DNA from: Henningerozyma blattae CBS 6284
Lineage: Eukaryota > Ascomycota > Saccharomycetes > Saccharomycetales > Saccharomycetaceae
Direction of reading: 5' to 3'
DNA: 64,000 nucleotides
NCBI RefSeq assembly: GCF_000315915.1
Contig: NC_020186.1
Coordinates: 1,488,001 to 1,552,000, forward strand
The first letter of the stretch is position 1. Each line of letters begins with the position of its first letter. The position numbers and the translations under genes were made by a program. Positions 48,111 through 58,724 of the stretch are shown here, in pieces. The notes under the pieces were generated by a model. The model ran no database searches, was not told where the DNA came from, and worked only from the letters and a program-made list of their open reading frames with translations.

Positions 48111-50489
48111 ATGACAAACATGCATAACAAAGGTTCTTTATGGAAGCAGTCTTTTATGGAAAATCAGACTATTCAAGAATATCCTGAAAATAACTCTGAA
48201 GAAGGTGCACCCAACGATACAAGTTATAAAACACCATTGCAACACCGCGGTTCTCAGTCATATTCCCATCAACAATTACATAATGGTCAAAGAAATTCTC
48301 TTACATTTATTAACCCATGGGGTTCAAACTTGAATGGTTCTTCTGATTTATTCATGCAATCAAATCAAAGCTTACTGAGTACTTCAAGCGAAAACCAAAG
48401 ACGCCCATCCATGGATGATTTCAAGAGAAGAAAATCAAGTATTGTTATTCCACCCTCAAGAGCTCCCGGTATTAATCCATATTTTTATAATATAGATACA
48501 ACTGCAACTTTTAATGGGGATGGAACCTCAGATAATTTCCAACAAAATCAAAATATTGATGCTAATCAACAACAAAAAAAAATCTTTGCCGATGAAAAAG
48601 ATCTTTATGTTCAAGCTTTATTGGATCCATCTTCAGGAATTTATGATCCAGATGCCTTTTATAGAAGAAGAAGTCTGGCTGCTCCTGCATTCACTTCTTC
48701 AATGGGCTCATCATCAATGAATACGGCCAATAATACAGCAACAACTAATGCATCTAGTTATCAATTGAATGAGCCAATTTCCCCAAGCAATGTGAATTTT
48801 TCTTTAATGCCTCATGGCTGTGGCATCAATAGTAGACAACCAAATCGGACCGGATCTTTTAGGAAATTAAGCGCCTATGGTGCTCCAGTGCAATCTACTT
48901 TTAAATCAACCTACAGAGAAGAGTATAATTTATTACAACAACCGCCATTGGAGATACCTCAAATGACCCCCTGTAATTCTAAATCTGATTTACAACCAAC
49001 TCTTAATAAATTACCAAAATACAGACGTGCTTCGTTACATTCAAGTACAATTTCACCATTGGTTGGCCTAACGAAGGGCTTAATCACGACCTATTCTCTA
49101 TGTTCTTCAGATTTCCAATATAAAACCTCTAAAAATCCAAGAAGGGTGTTAACAAAGCCAAATGAAGGTGTTGCTAATAATGGATATGATAATGTAAACA
49201 GTGATTATATTTTATATGTTAATGATGTTCTTGGTACAGAACAAAATAGAAAATACTTGGTATTAGATATCTTGGGTCAAGGGACGTTTGGTCAAGTTGT
49301 TAAATGCCAAAATATTTTAACGAAAGAAATAATCGCCGTTAAAGTTGTCAAATCAAGAATGGAATATTTGAACCAGAGTATATCAGAAGCTAAAATTCTA
49401 GAACTAATTAATCAGAAAATCGATCCCTACGACAAGCATCACTTCCTTAGATTACACGATACTTTTGTTCATAAAAATCATTTATGCTTAGTATTCGAAT
49501 TATTAAGCAGTAATTTATATGAAATATTGAAACAAAATAGATTCCATGGTTTAAACCTTTCTATTATTAAAGAATTTAGTAAACAATTATTAGAATCATT
49601 AGCTGTATTAAAATGCTCTAAAATTGTTCATTGTGATTTGAAACCAGAGAATATTTTATTATCTGCTCCTGATAAACCAGAAATAAAAGTGATTGACTTT
49701 GGTTCTTCTTGTGAAGAAAGAAAAACATTATACACTTATATCCAATCAAGATTTTATAGATCGCCAGAAGTTATTTTGGGTATTCCATATTCTACAAGTA
49801 TTGATATGTGGTCGTTTGGTTGTATTGTAGCTGAATTATTCCTAGGGATTCCAATATTCCCAGGTGCATCGGAATTTAATCAAATTACAAGAATTATTAA
49901 CTCTTTAGATTATCCACCTTCATGGATGATTGATAGAGGTAAGAATTCTGCTAAATACTTTTCCATGATTGATGCAAACGATATGGTTGATTCAGATACA
50001 TCAGGCTTAAAATATAGATTGAAGACAGTTGATCAATTTAATAAACAATTTAACGCTCAAGAAAAACCAAGTAAACAATATTTCAAGTGGGATAAATTGC
50101 ACGATATTATCAAAAATTATAGACTACCAAAACATATCCAAAACCATCCCGAATTGATTGAAAATGAAATGAAAGAAAGAGAGTGTTTAATCCATTTCTT
50201 ACAAGGTGTTTTAAATATTAATCCATTAGAGAGGTGGACACCACAGCAAGCTTCGATGCACCCATTCATAACTGGCCAACCTTTTTCGAAAGACTGGTAT
50301 CCATTAGGTTCTTTACCCTCCTCTTCTTCAATTAAAGACCAATCCCGTGATTCAAACTATATCTTAGAAAGTGGTTCTTCCTCTGTTGTTAGTCAGAGAA
50401 GGTCTACATTACAGGAATCAGCAAATAACTCTAATAATGTCAATGCCAAAAGCTCTGATCATGCTCCAAAGGTCGGAATGGAATGGTAA
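48111..50489 (+). CDS. YAK1: DYRK-family protein kinase Yak1
   Basis: A dual-specificity Ser/Thr kinase that restrains growth under low PKA/TOR signalling and acts on Crf1, Pop2 and other targets. The protein is 792 residues, near the 807 of S. cerevisiae. The N-terminal ~365 residues are Asn/Ser/Gln-rich and disordered, with PKA-like sites such as RRPS, RRKSS and RRRS. The kinase domain has the Gly loop ILGQGTFGQVVK (about 385), AVKVVKS, catalytic HCDLKPENILL (about 507), DFGSSC, and the DYRK activation loop YIQSRFYRSPE (about 545) with the autophosphorylated tyrosine. It ends near HPFIT (about 718). The C-terminal tail is Ser/Asn-rich. The many RRxS sites in the tail agree with regulation by PKA. 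Confidence 0.97.
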   Translation: MTNMHNKGSLWKQSFMENQTIQEYPENNSEEGAPNDTSYKTPLQHRGSQSYSHQQLHNGQRNSLTFINPWGSNLNGSSDLFMQSNQSLLSTSSENQRRPSMDDFKRRKSSIVIPPSRAPGINPYFYNIDTTATFNGDGTSDNFQQNQNIDANQQQKKIFADEKDLYVQALLDPSSGIYDPDAFYRRRSLAAPAFTSSMGSSSMNTANNTATTNASSYQLNEPISPSNVNFSLMPHGCGINSRQPNRTGSFRKLSAYGAPVQSTFKSTYREEYNLLQQPPLEIPQMTPCNSKSDLQPTLNKLPKYRRASLHSSTISPLVGLTKGLITTYSLCSSDFQYKTSKNPRRVLTKPNEGVANNGYDNVNSDYILYVNDVLGTEQNRKYLVLDILGQGTFGQVVKCQNILTKEIIAVKVVKSRMEYLNQSISEAKILELINQKIDPYDKHHFLRLHDTFVHKNHLCLVFELLSSNLYEILKQNRFHGLNLSIIKEFSKQLLESLAVLKCSKIVHCDLKPENILLSAPDKPEIKVIDFGSSCEERKTLYTYIQSRFYRSPEVILGIPYSTSIDMWSFGCIVAELFLGIPIFPGASEFNQITRIINSLDYPPSWMIDRGKNSAKYFSMIDANDMVDSDTSGLKYRLKTVDQFNKQFNAQEKPSKQYFKWDKLHDIIKNYRLPKHIQNHPELIENEMKERECLIHFLQGVLNINPLERWTPQQASMHPFITGQPFSKDWYPLGSLPSSSSIKDQSRDSNYILESGSSSVVSQRRSTLQESANNSNNVNAKSSDHAPKVGMEW

Positions 50490-51348
50490 TTATTTTGCCT
50501 TATTCTCCACCCTTACTCTTAGTTTTTTTTACCTAAGTAATCAACTTCCTTTGATATATTCTTATTCATTCTTTATTTTCAATTCTAACCTCACAATATT
50601 CTTTTTTTTTCAATTTATTTTTTGTTTTATTTATACACAGGTGTATACTTCAACAAACGGTCTTTATGTTAGATCAGGTATTCACACATTCACACCTCAC
50701 CATATAAAATAGTTATTAATAATGTTTTCTAACTTATTTTAGTCAACTACAATCATTCTATTTTTATCCATTTAATTTTTTTTCAATTTACCTTTTTTTT
50801 AATTCTCCTTTCTTTTCAATTTGTAATATACCAATTATTTATCAACTTTTATCTAAGTTTATAAATGTATGCATTCATCCGACTCTTTTAAATGGAGTTT
50901 AGGTGCTAAATATAATATAACTTCTGAACATTCGCTATTCAGTATGTTTCATTATTACGCTTAAACGGTTTCAAATTCCTAGCTGTCATAACTATTTAAA
51001 CAAAGAGTGCAGAAATTCTACTTTTATTGGGATGGGAGAATTAATAAATGTTTGTAAAAATGCTATTAAATATCATCGAGGGCGTATGAACTGAGAGATA
51101 GAAATATATATGAATGAATTAAATTACTGAATAATTTATTTAGGTGTGTATCTTTTAACAAAAATGAATGTATATTATTGGAACTGATAATGAAAAGTTT
51201 GAAAAGTAATTTTTAACGTAAATATACACTAAAAAAAGAATTTCTATAGAAATATCAACTAGCGTCATCACAATGGCTTTTAACAGCCTTTGGTGATACT
51301 TGCGTTAACATCTAAGAACATGATGCTGGCTTTTTAGGAAATACGGGT
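50490..51348. other. YAK1-ROQ1 convergent 3' region
   Basis: About 860 bases, strongly T-rich in the first half (pyrimidine runs at 50520-50640 and 50760-50830), consistent with the YAK1 3' UTR and terminator, then AT-rich sequence leading to the ROQ1 stop. The frame at 50371-50712 overlaps the YAK1 end in another phase and is a shadow. Confidence 0.4.
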
Positions 51349-51642
51349 TCACCTTCTAGTCCGCCGAAATGTCCTTGAAATATCTGAATCAGTCATTTCA
51401 ATATCACCATCTCGATCTCGCTGATGATTTCCATTATTATTTTGTCCTGGTCTCATTGTATTTCCTGCTGTTTGTGGTCTTCGGATTTCAAAGACATAGT
51501 ATACCATACCCGATCTTGCTGGTTGTGTAAATGAAAACCCTTCACCACCTAAATGCCAATTTTCAGGGCCAGGGTTCCCATGTATTAAATCCCTTTTACT
51601 TCTCAGTGTGGATGCATTCATCTGCTGGTTAGAAAATATCAT
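51349..51642 (-). CDS. ROQ1: Roq1-like stress-induced Ubr1 regulator
   Basis: A 97-residue protein matching S. cerevisiae YJL144W/Roq1, a small hydrophilic stress protein that is cleaved and then binds the ubiquitin ligase Ubr1 to redirect it to misfolded proteins (SHRED). Two blocks correspond: NASTLRSKRDL (yeast SSILRSQRD, in which cleavage before the Arg after Leu exposes an N-degron-like Arg22; here Arg14) and SGMVYYVFEIRRP (yeast PGVIYYFVEL). The C-terminal third is Asn/Arg/Asp-rich and disordered. Start: ATG at 51642; a second ATG at residue 8 is possible. Position between YAK1 and SFH5 equals S. cerevisiae order and is strong support for so small a protein. Confidence 0.85.
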   Translation of the reverse strand: MIFSNQQMNASTLRSKRDLIHGNPGPENWHLGGEGFSFTQPARSGMVYYVFEIRRPQTAGNTMRPGQNNNGNHQRDRDGDIEMTDSDISRTFRRTRR

Positions 51643-52303
51643 TCTTTTATATTATGCAATATGATAAACTTGTTTAATTGATGTTGCTAAAGTATGTTAA
51701 ATGTTAATGTATAATTCAGCCTTATTCTTGTAATAGTAATATTTTTCTGCTTTACTTCAAGTGATTGCTACATATATAGAGATGCAGCGAATTGCCAATT
51801 ATTATTTTATATATTAACGTTATTTATTATGTAGATTTATAATTATTATGGAGTTTTTCTATATAAAGGCAGGCTTATGTGTGTTCTATTATTGAATGTA
51901 TGAGTTACTTTGAAAGAAAAAGGAAATGTATGGAATAGAGTAGAATGGTCCGATTACTAATTGGATCCTGATTTGATACTTACTTAAGTGGCATTTGAGA
52001 CGTTTTCAGATTTGGTGGACTGACGGATCACCGAATTCTGAAAAAAATACACAACTCAGAGGCCTATTATGAATAGTGTCGGATTCAACCCCTTTTTAAA
52101 ATGCTCCGAAGACCATGTGAAACTTTAGATCCAAAAGGTATAGTATATACCACTGGTGATATTTTTTATTTGTTAATGCTATTATTAACTGGGATATATT
52201 AGTAGGTAATAATTATGCCTGATGGACATATTGTAACTTATTGGGATGAAATTTTAGGGATGAGTTAAGCCGAGAGATGGTGATGTGTTGAGATCAGATC
52301 ACA
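51643..52303. promoter_or_regulatory. ROQ1 promoter and SFH5 3' region
   Basis: About 660 bases. One CCCCT stress response element lies at about 52090-52094, some 450 bases before the ROQ1 ATG, compatible with Msn2/4 induction of ROQ1. An AT-rich core sits between 51780 and 51860. No gene is seen. Confidence 0.4.
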
Positions 52304-53185
52304 TTATTCGATATCATTATTTTCCTTCTCAAACAAATACAAAGTATACTCAGTGGGTCTTGGTGTCCCTACAGATTGCTGTTGTAAGGTATTTTTGGTA
52401 TCTTCACCTCCATAATCCTTTGAAGGACATTCAGGCAAATGTGACCCTAATTTTTTACCATCCCCTAACAAAACAAATTTCTTCTTAGTGTTGGAATCTA
52501 CGAATGTTTTGATGACGTCAAATACCCATACAAGAATGCTTGGTACATTGATGAAGTATTTAGAGGATAATAACTCTGGATAAAATTCTTGGAATATGGC
52601 AATCACTTGTCTTGTGCATTTCTTGGTATCGCTATCCATCTTAAACATAGAGACGCCTTTGTAGTCATGGACCTGCGCCATATAGCTATTGTCATCATTT
52701 TCAAAATCTAATAAGCGTAAACCTCTTTCCATAAGCCCAACCCTGTATCTTACAAATGCATCTACGTCTTTAAAATATTCTTTTTTCCCAGATATCGCAC
52801 CATATAGATTCCAAGTGATAACTTGTTTATTGGGCTTAGCAGTTGGATAATGTGTAACAAGACCAATTGTTTGCAATGTTTCGTTATGCTTCTCTTTGAA
52901 CGCAGCATCCAAAGGGTTGAACTTTTTTCTCCAGTTTAATATATCTATGATGTGGGTTTTAACATCATCGTATTTAAAATCATAAGCTTTACATAGTTTA
53001 AAGATCAAAGCCCTTGCAATCGATTCATCGAAATACTTGGTAACAAGCTCCTTATCTTTATCGCCATAATTTAACTTATAACCATACAATTCGTCATATC
53101 CGGAACATTTTTTTTCAATTATTGCCGGCAGTTCTTTATAAACTTTTTCATATACTTTTTCTTGTTCATCAGTTTGGAATTTCAT
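52304..53185 (-). CDS. SFH5: Sec14-like CRAL-TRIO protein Sfh5
   Basis: A Sec14 homologue of 293 residues (about 294 in S. cerevisiae). Yeast Sfh5 is reported to bind haem b instead of phospholipid. The N-terminal CRAL-TRIO-N helices (ARALIFKLCKAYDFKYDD, ILNWRKKFNPLDAAF) are followed by the lipid/haem-binding fold with TWNLYGAISGK, FRYRVGLMERGLRLLDF-like residues and QVHDYKGVSMF. The His and Tyr of HDY match the yeast haem ligands His173 and Tyr175, from memory. FYPELLSSKYFINVPSILVWVFDVIKTFV is the typical Sec14 C-terminal segment. Its place beside ROQ1 matches S. cerevisiae. It has no signal peptide. Confidence 0.95.
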   Translation of the reverse strand: MKFQTDEQEKVYEKVYKELPAIIEKKCSGYDELYGYKLNYGDKDKELVTKYFDESIARALIFKLCKAYDFKYDDVKTHIIDILNWRKKFNPLDAAFKEKHNETLQTIGLVTHYPTAKPNKQVITWNLYGAISGKKEYFKDVDAFVRYRVGLMERGLRLLDFENDDNSYMAQVHDYKGVSMFKMDSDTKKCTRQVIAIFQEFYPELLSSKYFINVPSILVWVFDVIKTFVDSNTKKKFVLLGDGKKLGSHLPECPSKDYGGEDTKNTLQQQSVGTPRPTEYTLYLFEKENNDIE

Positions 53186-54379
53186 TCTAGAATTCTTATA
53201 TTGGTAAAAAATTAGGAAACAATTGTTTTAATATAGTAAGAGCAACTGGAGTGTCGGATTTGGCACTATCTATTTTTTTGAGAATTTAAAATTTAAAACA
53301 AGAATGCTATCTTTTTTATTCTATTATTGTTTCGATGGAAAGTTTATTTTCAGTTTCTCGCATTCTTAGGTGTTTTTTAAATCTCGTTTGGAACATTCCG
53401 CATAATAAAGAATACGGTACATTGAGCCCAACACGATAACTAGTATATGTACAATAAATAATTATATTAAGCTCTAGTATCTTGCTGAATTGAAATATGA
53501 CACGTATGCACTACAATGAAAATGCATAACTACCTCATTCTAATTAAACTTTAGTCACAAGATTATTCAACTAATCATCATGGACTTCTTATATTTTTAA
53601 CTGAGTTCTTAAACAGGGGATGTCTTGATATAATTAGTAAATGACATGTTTGAAAGTTAGTAAATATGCCAAAATCAATCACGTTTATTGCTAATAAGTA
53701 AAGCATACCTTGTAGACCCTTAACACATAAAATATACCGGAGTTTTATACATAAAAAGATGAATATATCTGGTGATATATAATTGTGAGGGCAATAATAT
53801 AACATACATCAATTGAAATATTAAGTACTAAAAATTAAAGACATTCGATTGATGTTATAGGTTAATATTAGTATTCTAAATTGAAATAATGTAGTATATA
53901 GACAATTTCTACAAGTAGGCTCAATAAAATTATTTACCTCGAAAAGAACAAATTGAATATTGATACAGAATCTCATAGGGCCGCTTTATCAACATCTTTT
54001 TCGATTTTATTGATTCCTAATCTATGCTTTTTTTTAAAAAATATTTTTCCGCGGCTATTTTCATTAAATAATATTTTTTTACTTTTAAAAATTTGATATT
54101 AAATCTTAGATTCCAAAAGAAGAATGCAAAACTTCTATATGTAGTTTGGTTGAATAAGTATAAGTATATAAAACCTTAAAGAGTTAGTTAATGTACACAG
54201 AATGTATTATACAGTAAAAAAAGTATTTTATTATTCTATTTTATTTTAAAATTTCGTGTATTATTCATGATGGCCAAATATGCATGCTTATGATAATAGT
54301 AATGATAATGATGACAACATTTTCAAATGTGGATGGGATATAGTTGTAAACAACTTAGGAAAACTAGTGACATTAGCTA
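53186..54379. other. SFH5-RPA34 intergenic region
   Basis: About 1.2 kb between two same-strand genes. AT-rich with no credible ORF (75 and 65 codon frames only). In S. cerevisiae IDS2 and MRX5 lie here; neither is present. It contains the SFH5 promoter and the RPA34 3' region. Confidence 0.4.
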
Positions 54380-55135
54380 TCACGATACTCGACTGTTATC
54401 TGTATCTAATTTATTTTTTTCCTTCTTCTTCTTCTTTTTATCTTTCTTATCCTTCTTTTCCTTTTTCTTTTTTGTAGCAGGTTCTTCTTTTTGAGTTTGT
54501 TCTTCCTTGTGAGTTTCTTCATTTATTACATCAGATGATTTACGTTTCTTCGATTTGTTAGATTGTTCATCTTCTAGGCCAAAGTCACTTGCTGAATAAC
54601 CAGTTGCAAAATGTTTCAAAGTTAAATTTTTAGGTTTAACAACATTTTCACGAGGAACTCTAATTTTATCATATGCAATTTCAGGAATTTTTACCATTTC
54701 ATTAATTGTAAACACTCTATCAAAGTTTAAGGATTTATTCTTATTACTTAATTTTAATGAAGTTCTTTCTTCGTCTGGAACTAGCAATGAAAAATTGCTG
54801 CTGTCACTACCTTCATGTTGAACAACAGACTCGCTGATAGAGTAAGCTTTATTAGATCTCTTCTCACCTTTTAACTCAATAACTGAAGATAATTTTGAGT
54901 CTTTATTAATCGGTAAAGTTTTTAAAGTAGAGATATCCAAAGTGGTTGGAACTTTAATTAGCCATAGTTCTTCTTTATTTTCTTTTAATTTTTTGGAGGT
55001 TGGAAATTTTTTTAAATTTTCAATTTTTTTGAATTGTTTGGGAACTTCAAATGATTGAACAGGGCTATCATCTTCATGAACTGATTCAGATTCAGAATCA
55101 GATATATATTCCTTCGATAAGGTAGCTTTGGACAT
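54380..55135 (-). CDS. RPA34: RNA polymerase I subunit Rpa34 (A34.5)
   Basis: Rpa34 dimerises with Rpa49 on RNA polymerase I, a TFIIF-like module. The protein is 251 residues. It begins with the typical acidic, Ser-rich N-terminus (LSKEYISDSESESVHEDDS), then the dimerisation domain of beta strands (EELWLIKVPTTLDISTLKTLP; IELKGEKRSNKAYSI; SFSLL-type NFSLLVPDEE; FDRVFTINEMVKIPEI; VPRENVVKP) and ends in a long Lys-rich tail (KKKKEKKDKKDKKKKKKEK), which is typical for Rpa34 and is used for nucleolar contacts. Start: ATG at 55135. The upstream RRPE and PAC motifs fit a ribosome-synthesis gene. Confidence 0.95.
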   Translation of the reverse strand: MSKATLSKEYISDSESESVHEDDSPVQSFEVPKQFKKIENLKKFPTSKKLKENKEELWLIKVPTTLDISTLKTLPINKDSKLSSVIELKGEKRSNKAYSISESVVQHEGSDSSNFSLLVPDEERTSLKLSNKNKSLNFDRVFTINEMVKIPEIAYDKIRVPRENVVKPKNLTLKHFATGYSASDFGLEDEQSNKSKKRKSSDVINEETHKEEQTQKEEPATKKKKEKKDKKDKKKKKKEKNKLDTDNSRVS

Positions 55136-55639
55136 TACAGAAATGTTATATCTATTATAATAATTACTTTATTAAAAATGACTTAATAGATGATACGTAT
55201 CCAACAAAACATTGAATTTTTCTCTTAGTGTTAGCATCTCATCATTTTTTTTTATTTTACTACATAATAATTCCAATGATGAGTGAAGAGCTAGCTGAAA
55301 AATTTTGCAAAATTTCTTATTCACGTGATCAAAAAATTTAGTGGACTCTTAACGCTATCTCCTCCATAACTGTATATAAAAAAATAAATTGTAATGAACA
55401 TTTAGATACTAATAGTAAGTCTAATGGGTTAATTTTTTTTAACTACAAATCGGTATATTATTTACAGGTAGTGTCTAATAATAAAAGGATATATTTATCT
55501 GTGTACTTGCAACAATTGAAAAATATCAAGTTAAAAAAAATAGGGTATTGTCCAACAAATGAATATATATATATTTATTTAACAATCTATAATTGCATGC
55601 CAAGAGAAAATATTTATATGGAATAAATATTGAAAATTA
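55136..55639. promoter_or_regulatory. RPA34 promoter with PAC and RRPE motifs
   Basis: RRPE TGAAAAATTTT at 55296-55306, GATGAG at 55278-55283 and an opposite-strand GATGAG (CTCATC at 55238-55243) lie 100-170 bases before the RPA34 ATG. Together they resemble the paired PAC/RRPE of ribosome-biogenesis genes. CACGTGAT at about 55324 is an E-box. The left part of the Bbc1-like gene's 3' region is also here. Confidence 0.6.
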
Positions 55640-56437
55640 TCACCATCCTATACATTCACGATCCACAACTCTGAATATTCTCAATTGCCCCCTCTTCAAT
55701 TGATCTAAACTATAACTATTTTGTATAATTTTGTCATGATATTCTTCTATCACTCTTAGCTTACCTTTTTCTATATCGAAGTCTGAAATTATTGAGCTAT
55801 AAGGTATACCTGAGTTAAGGTCTGCTTCCTTTCCCAACTTAGTTTTTCCTTTTAACAATATTGACTTCTCATGTTTCATGAATAGACCACTTCGAATAAC
55901 AAGTATATCACCACCCTTGATATTTTTGAAAGTTTCTGGATCCATTATTTCACCAGCGTTGTATTTAAATACAGTAATGCCGAAAGTTCTATTATTAATT
56001 GGTGGTAGTAACGTGTTAAGATCTGTTCCTTGGATTGCTTCCAAAACTCGCGGCACAAAGGGCCCTTTTTCTAGAGATATTTTTTTGCCAAGCATTTCCC
56101 TACTACAATCCAGTATTTTAGATCCATATTCAACCGAATAGTAGTTAAGAATACCCAATGAAAACTTCAGCGGTATGTAACTCTGTTTTGCAATTGCTGT
56201 CTTTCTTGGATGTTTTTTATCATATTGAATTGAAATATGCAACTGTGAATAATCTTCAAATAAGAAATAGAAGTCTCTAAAATTAACTTCCTCATTCAAT
56301 CTTTTATCTATTTCATAATCGTCTACCTCTAAAATATATTTAACATTAGGATCAAATAAATGCCGAGGATTCTTTTTATTTATCCACCATGTGTCCCAAG
56401 GATCAAATGCTATACAGTTTTTTTTCAGTTGCTCCAT
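55640..56437 (-). CDS. Stand-alone Bbc1/Aim3 C-terminal (cysteine-proteinase-fold) domain protein
   Basis: A 265-residue protein that matches, from my recollection, only the C-terminal domain of the actin-patch proteins Bbc1 and Aim3: an opening FDPWDTWWINK, KYILEVDDYEIDKRLNEEVNFRDFYFLF-type segment, LEAIQGTDLNTLLPPINNRTFGI, GDILVIRSGLF, SSIISDFDIEKGKLRVIEEY and the closing RIFRVVDRECIGW. The SH3 and Pro-rich regions of Bbc1 are absent, and the ~1.3 kb upstream has no matching frame. It could be a truncated duplicate that kept one domain. The family is thought to limit actin assembly at endocytic sites; for a lone domain the role is unknown. It sits at a breakpoint between the chromosome X and VII-type blocks. 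Confidence 0.7.
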   Translation of the reverse strand: MEQLKKNCIAFDPWDTWWINKKNPRHLFDPNVKYILEVDDYEIDKRLNEEVNFRDFYFLFEDYSQLHISIQYDKKHPRKTAIAKQSYIPLKFSLGILNYYSVEYGSKILDCSREMLGKKISLEKGPFVPRVLEAIQGTDLNTLLPPINNRTFGITVFKYNAGEIMDPETFKNIKGGDILVIRSGLFMKHEKSILLKGKTKLGKEADLNSGIPYSSIISDFDIEKGKLRVIEEYHDKIIQNSYSLDQLKRGQLRIFRVVDRECIGW

Positions 56438-57725
56438 GTACAGGTGAGTATTCGTGGTATCCAGCCTATTATGCCTTGCTAAACAAATTTTAAACTTCGT
56501 AAAAGCTAAATTATTTTAAAAATATCGACTCTTAGTTTACAATCATGAATCAGTGATATAGATTAAGAAAGTCAAATATTTTAATTCAGAGATTGTTAAA
56601 ATTGATATTTAAAGTGGAAGAAAAGCAGCAAAGTATAAAAATATTCTATTCCTGCTCAAACGGCACAGCTATTTCCTCTTGTTGAAGAAAGTATATAGAT
56701 ATTTGTTTTTACAAATAAAGTATCACTAAGACTAGCTCAGCTTATATCAGAGTACGCTATTTACATTGCCATCTGATTAGAAAATAAATAAAATAGTAAA
56801 AGTATAAGGTCATGTGGCCAGTTCACTACCCTTTCCCTCAGTAAAATAAAAGCATTTGTAAAATATAAACCACAGGCCATGAATTAGCACAACATCGGGG
56901 GTTCACTTGATTATTTTGAAGATATTCAAGATGGTTTTGCAAATTCATAATCTTTCGGATGTTACAGGCGGCATTTTATCTCTCACTTTTAACCAAATTT
57001 GTCTCCATTTAAGGTTTCAGGGGATCATTATTATTCCTGGAAAGTCCTTTAGACGTCTACAAATTTTTTTGGAAATAAGACCACCCCGGTAAAACCAGTC
57101 ACAAAATATCGTTAAATACTAGCTAATTTATAACGCATGAATTTTCGTTTAGAACCATTATAAAAAATTTAAGAGGAAATTTTCCTTTTGAAAATGATAC
57201 ATGGTGCCTTGTGTTCTTTTTTGATAGCAGCAATACAAAATAGAACAATTATTATTTAAACTATTTTTTTTCAATTCATCTACTTGTAATTAAATGAGTA
57301 AGTTGAGTCTACCTTGAAAACATATTGGATATTTCTTATACAAGTAATAAAATGTCTCATATTATTTGACTTTAAAATGCAAGTTAGAAAAGTCTTGGTC
57401 ATTAAGTTACAATGAATTCAAAACTAAAATATAACGAATTGTTTGGTAGGAAGAGCTTTAAGTTTAGTGAAAAAAATAGGAGGTTTATTAACTTTTGATT
57501 CAATTTATCCACTGTCTTTTTTTATCTTTTTCTAGGTTCCTGGCAATTTTTGAAGTTTAATTTTCTAGGAAACATATTAAAAAAGGACCTAAAATGTTAC
57601 AAAAAATCTATAAAAAAATATTCTGTAAAAAGTGTTAATAGTAGAAAGCTTTCTTATTTAAGGAATGTTATCGATCCAAGTGCTTATATACTTGCCTACA
57701 AACATTACTTTCTAGCGCCGAATGA
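56438..57725. other. Intergenic region upstream of the Bbc1-like gene and PEX35
   Basis: About 1.3 kb between divergent genes, AT-rich, without credible ORFs (the 61-codon frame at 56907-57092 is not protein-like). No traces of SH3 or Pro-rich Bbc1 sequence were noticed in any frame. It carries the two divergent promoters and perhaps the remains of a lost gene at this synteny breakpoint. Confidence 0.4.
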
Positions 57726-58724
57726 ATGAGCAGTTCAAGATTAATCATCTTAAAACGATTGAAGTTTAGATGGTCGATTATTCTAAGAGTCTTAGAAAAA
57801 GATATTTCCATCCTAGCTAGAATCCAATCAAGAATTCCAATTAGATTGAAACATCTTTTTAGATATCTTTTCAATAATTCAAAAGTTTTTACACTAAAAC
57901 TAATTAGTTCAGTTTTAATATCGATAACAATTCCTGATGTTATTTGTAACATTCTAGTATTTAAAAAATTTAAATCTGTGACACATTTTCTTAAAAGAAG
58001 ATTGTTATCATTTAACTCAAAAACATTAATTGAATTGAAGACTCGAATTTCTAGGTTGATTAATTGGAATTCATTATTCTTTTGTATATTAATATTGATT
58101 TTTTTAAGGAAACATAAAAATTCAAATGACAAGAAAAGAAATTTCATTTTATCAATTTTACTTGATAAAAATAGATCAATAATTAATAGAATACCGATAA
58201 TGTTTATCATATTTAATACTTATTCAATCTATAAAGGTATTAAGTCGATATTTTTAAAAAAATATGAAAAAAATAATGGGTCGCCAAAGAGAAAACGTAA
58301 GTTATATTATGGCAACAAAACAGCTATGGAGATGATTTTAGATTCTCAGTTTTTTTCAAATATTAAACCTAGTATTAATTGGAGCCTCTGGTTGAAATTT
58401 ATAATTAACAACTATAATAATGATGATTTTATAATGGGCAATAATAAAATGCAAGGACAGGGAAATTTTGACAATAGTGCTGAGTCTGAAAGTAGAAATA
58501 AGAATAAAAATACATTTTTTCATGATAGATTCTTATTACATGTTGAAAAATTAATTATTATGTATTTTTCATTGACTTTTCTCCAAAATCATCAACTTTT
58601 ACACTCAAAGATCAATTTGAACTTGATCAGAATATTAATTACTCAATTAGTGACTGATAATCTGACTCAAAAAAATTTAAATAAATTGATTGGATCAATA
58701 TTTTTAATGTCTAATATGCTGTAA
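57726..58724 (+). CDS. PEX35: Pex35-like peroxisomal membrane protein
   Basis: A 332-residue basic protein with several hydrophobic segments (for example around 60-80, VISCVLI-type LKLISSVLISITIPDVICNILV; about 116-128, LFFCILILIFLR; about 155-170, IPIMFIIFNTYSIYK). S. cerevisiae Pex35 (YGR168C) is a peroxisomal membrane protein that affects peroxisome number and interacts with Arf1. Sequence identity I can judge is low; the main support is order and orientation: it converges with CLC1, as YGR168C and YGR167W do. An Asn/Lys-rich loop lies at about 235-265. A long frame on the opposite strand (57668-58210) is a shadow of this gene. Confidence 0.7.
   Translation: MSSSRLIILKRLKFRWSIILRVLEKDISILARIQSRIPIRLKHLFRYLFNNSKVFTLKLISSVLISITIPDVICNILVFKKFKSVTHFLKRRLLSFNSKTLIELKTRISRLINWNSLFFCILILIFLRKHKNSNDKKRNFILSILLDKNRSIINRIPIMFIIFNTYSIYKGIKSIFLKKYEKNNGSPKRKRKLYYGNKTAMEMILDSQFFSNIKPSINWSLWLKFIINNYNNDDFIMGNNKMQGQGNFDNSAESESRNKNKNTFFHDRFLLHVEKLIIMYFSLTFLQNHQLLHSKINLNLIRILITQLVTDNLTQKNLNKLIGSIFLMSNML

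Noticed and set aside
57668..58210. 180-codon minus-strand frame
   Set aside because: It lies antisense within PEX35 and is an AT-rich mirror with Ile/Leu/Phe/Asn bias; synteny and orientation support the plus-strand gene.
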